From Helicobacter trogontum (lineage in GTDB: Bacteria > Campylobacterota > Campylobacteria > Campylobacterales > Helicobacteraceae), in the NCBI RefSeq assembly GCF_000765905.2, contig NZ_JRPL02000002.1:62001-126000 (forward strand): a stretch of DNA of 64,000 bases. Direction: 5' to 3'. A program made the position numbers and the translations under genes. Below the pieces are notes generated by a model. That model was not told the DNA's origin and made no database searches. It saw only the letters and a list, made by a program, of their open reading frames with translations. The number at the start of each line of letters is the position of its first letter. Position 1 is the stretch's first letter. This document shows positions 62,476 through 64,000 of the stretch, one piece after another.

Positions 62476-64000
62476 ATGACTTGGTTAAAAAAATGGTTTT
62501 TTACAATTGTTTTGTGTATCTGGGCGTTATGTGTTGGTATAGGAAGCTATTTTGTTATAAAAGAGAATGCAGCATCTATTGATTTTACAACTCTTGTAAA
62601 TATGCTGCAACGTGACCGTGTAGAAACAATACTTATTGGAAAACATCACACATATTTCTATATGGCGGATGAAAGGATATATAAACTGCCAACAACACAG
62701 CTGTATGGTTGTATAAACAAAGTTTTTATCGCTAAAATATCTAATAAAGATATTAATTATAATAAAGATATTAATTATAATAAGGTATCTAATAAAGAAA
62801 CTTGCGGCATTTATCTCTCGTTTATTGAGAATGGATTACCCATTATCGCACCCAAGACTTCGCCTCAAGAAAAAATAGTGTATGCGATAATTGTATTTTT
62901 AATAGGGTGGGTTATTTTTTATATATTGTGTGAAGAGATTGAGTCAAAGATATGGACTGAAAAAAATGCAATTATGGAAACAAACTCGTATAGCAATGAA
63001 GATGCAGATGATAATATGTCGCTTGCATTAGAGCCTATGAGAAGCTCAATAAGATTCCGTGATGTCGCTGGAATTAAAGAGGCAAAAGATGACCTATTAG
63101 AGATTATTGACTACCTAAAGAATCCAAAGAAATATCAAGATTTGGGGATATATTTGCCAAGAGGGGTTTTGCTTGTAGGGCCTCCTGGTGTTGGCAAAAC
63201 TATGATTGCAAAGGCAATTGCAGGGGAGAGTGGTGTGCCTTTTTTTTATCATAGTGGTTCATCTTTTGTGCAAATTTATGTAGGGGTTGGTGCACAGAGA
63301 GTAAGAGAGCTGTTTGCTAGAGCTAGAGCGTGTGCCCCAGCTATTATTTTTATTGATGAGATAGATGCGATTGGTAAGGCAAGGGGTGCAGACAATCATC
63401 AAGAATGGGAGAGCACACTCAATGAGTTGTTGATTGAGCTTGATGGTTTTAGTGATCAGAGCGGTGTTATTGTTATTGGTGCGACAAATCAAGTTGATGT
63501 TATGGATCATGCTCTTTTGCGTAGTGGGCGATTTGATAGACGCATTTATGTTGATTTACCAGATTTAAATGAACGTATAGAGATTCTAAAAGTGCATTTA
63601 CGCAATCGTGCACATATGCTTGATTTGCATGAGACTGCAAAGCTTTGCGTCGGTTTTAGCGGAGCAAATATAGCATCACTTGTAAATGAAGCTGCTATCA
63701 ACGCCCTACGCCATAATCGCAACACAATTACTATGCAGGATATAACAGATACAAGCCACAAAGTGTTATTTGGAAAAAGGCGACAAAATACCCTAAGCAA
63801 GCACGAAAAACAAATGCTTGCAATTTATAATGCTGCAAAGGGTTTGTCGCAGTATTGGCTTTTACCAGATTTTCAAAAGATTACGCTTATTGATACAACT
63901 ATAGAATCCCAGTCGCCAAACAATAACTATGACTATTATACAAGGGATAATCTCATTGCAGAAATAAAAATTGCTCTAAGTGGTAATCTAGCTCTTGAGG
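62476..64000 (+). CDS. FtsH-like AAA protein lacking the zinc-protease motif (5' part)
   Basis: About 508 codons are inside the window. Two N-terminal membrane spans (about 6-28 and about 136-156) flank a periplasmic domain as in FtsH. The AAA module has Walker A GPPGVGKT (235-242), Walker B IIFIDEIDAIG, and the second region DHALLRSGRFDRR with the arginine fingers. In place of the HEAGH zinc site the chain reads YNAAK (451-455), so it cannot be a zinc protease by this motif. H. pylori has a second FtsH-like protein (HP0286) and this may be its counterpart. Strand and frame continue beyond 64000. A short in-frame repeat lies at 62743-62778. Confidence 0.82.
   Translation, partial: MTWLKKWFFTIVLCIWALCVGIGSYFVIKENAASIDFTTLVNMLQRDRVETILIGKHHTYFYMADERIYKLPTTQLYGCINKVFIAKISNKDINYNKDINYNKVSNKETCGIYLSFIENGLPIIAPKTSPQEKIVYAIIVFLIGWVIFYILCEEIESKIWTEKNAIMETNSYSNEDADDNMSLALEPMRSSIRFRDVAGIKEAKDDLLEIIDYLKNPKKYQDLGIYLPRGVLLVGPPGVGKTMIAKAIAGESGVPFFYHSGSSFVQIYVGVGAQRVRELFARARACAPAIIFIDEIDAIGKARGADNHQEWESTLNELLIELDGFSDQSGVIVIGATNQVDVMDHALLRSGRFDRRIYVDLPDLNERIEILKVHLRNRAHMLDLHETAKLCVGFSGANIASLVNEAAINALRHNRNTITMQDITDTSHKVLFGKRRQNTLSKHEKQMLAIYNAAKGLSQYWLLPDFQKITLIDTTIESQSPNNNYDYYTRDNLIAEIKIALSGNLALE
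62743..62778 (+). repeat. In-frame 18-bp tandem repeat in the FtsH-like gene
   Basis: Two exact copies of an 18-base unit (62743-62760 and 62761-62778), coding for NKDINY twice, in the periplasmic domain. A multiple of three bases, so copy change would alter length but not frame. Confidence 0.85.

Noticed and set aside
62743-62778. Phase-variation repeat
   Set aside because: The unit is 18 bases, so copy changes keep the frame; it cannot switch the gene off.

Overview
The window is about 64 kb of low-GC DNA (roughly one third G+C by eye) from an epsilonproteobacterium, almost certainly a Helicobacter species. The pointers are a HobA gene, a flagellin that reads like H. pylori FlaA, the gene order Nudix hydrolase-lysC-hobA-holB-folP, ThyX instead of ThyA, a futC-type fucosyltransferase, and homopolymer or tandem-repeat phase-variable surface genes. 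The species cannot be fixed from the sequence alone; the glycan genes and lone competence/secretion genes would suit an enterohepatic species.

Region 1 (1-12654) is one arm of an integrated conjugative element, all on the + strand: virB9 (end only), virB10, a coiled-coil protein, virB11, a MobC-like protein, virD4, an ArdC-N-like protein, ssb, a type IA topoisomerase, two unknown proteins, a virB5/trbJ gene, a 49-residue membrane protein in the position of an entry-exclusion gene, and virB6/trbL. Genes overlap or nearly touch and have strong ribosome binding sites. VirB4, VirB8, the relaxase and the recombinase are not seen and should lie upstream of the window. Two structured leaders (5171-5217 and 6385-6452) sit before small genes and ssb. 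The element probably ends in the AT-rich non-coding stretch 12655-13371, just before a lone pxpA.

Region 2 (13372-25005) is chromosomal: pxpA, an ABC exporter pair, a gene-poor stretch with a decayed HEPN-like fragment, pabB overlapped by a three-domain kinase-phosphatase-ligase protein of Pnkp architecture whose kinase and ligase active sites look degraded, then rlmN, a lipoprotein and homoserine dehydrogenase.

Region 3 (25177-26983) holds two surface glycosyltransferases on the - strand, both out of frame here: a GT-D type enzyme at a six-G run and an alpha-1,2-fucosyltransferase at an 11-bp tandem repeat. A third switch, an 11-G run in an SGNH-hydrolase-like gene (45091-46475), ends a second glycan cluster after ilvA (two glycosyltransferases).

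Region 4 (27081-36809) is a long - strand run of envelope and housekeeping genes (polysaccharide-deacetylase-like protein, DUF493, Hcp-like lipoprotein, argS, tatA with a broken partial copy upstream, gmk, rlpA, an mltD-like transglycosylase). Region 5 (37087-42860) is the + strand nudH-lysC-hobA-holB-folP cluster and ilvA. Region 6 (46984-64000) mixes comEA, flaA, an HDOD protein, hypD, an outer-membrane protein with an orphan GspE-type ATPase, thyX, coaD-tmk-comF, flagellar genes (flgJ-like, flgA, flaG), a periplasmic-type nuclease, a Na+-coupled transporter, and the start of an FtsH-like AAA protein that lacks the protease HEXXH motif.

No rRNA, tRNA, CRISPR array or insertion sequence was recognised. 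A short word, AGATTCT/AGAATCT, is clearly over-represented in coding and non-coding DNA alike.
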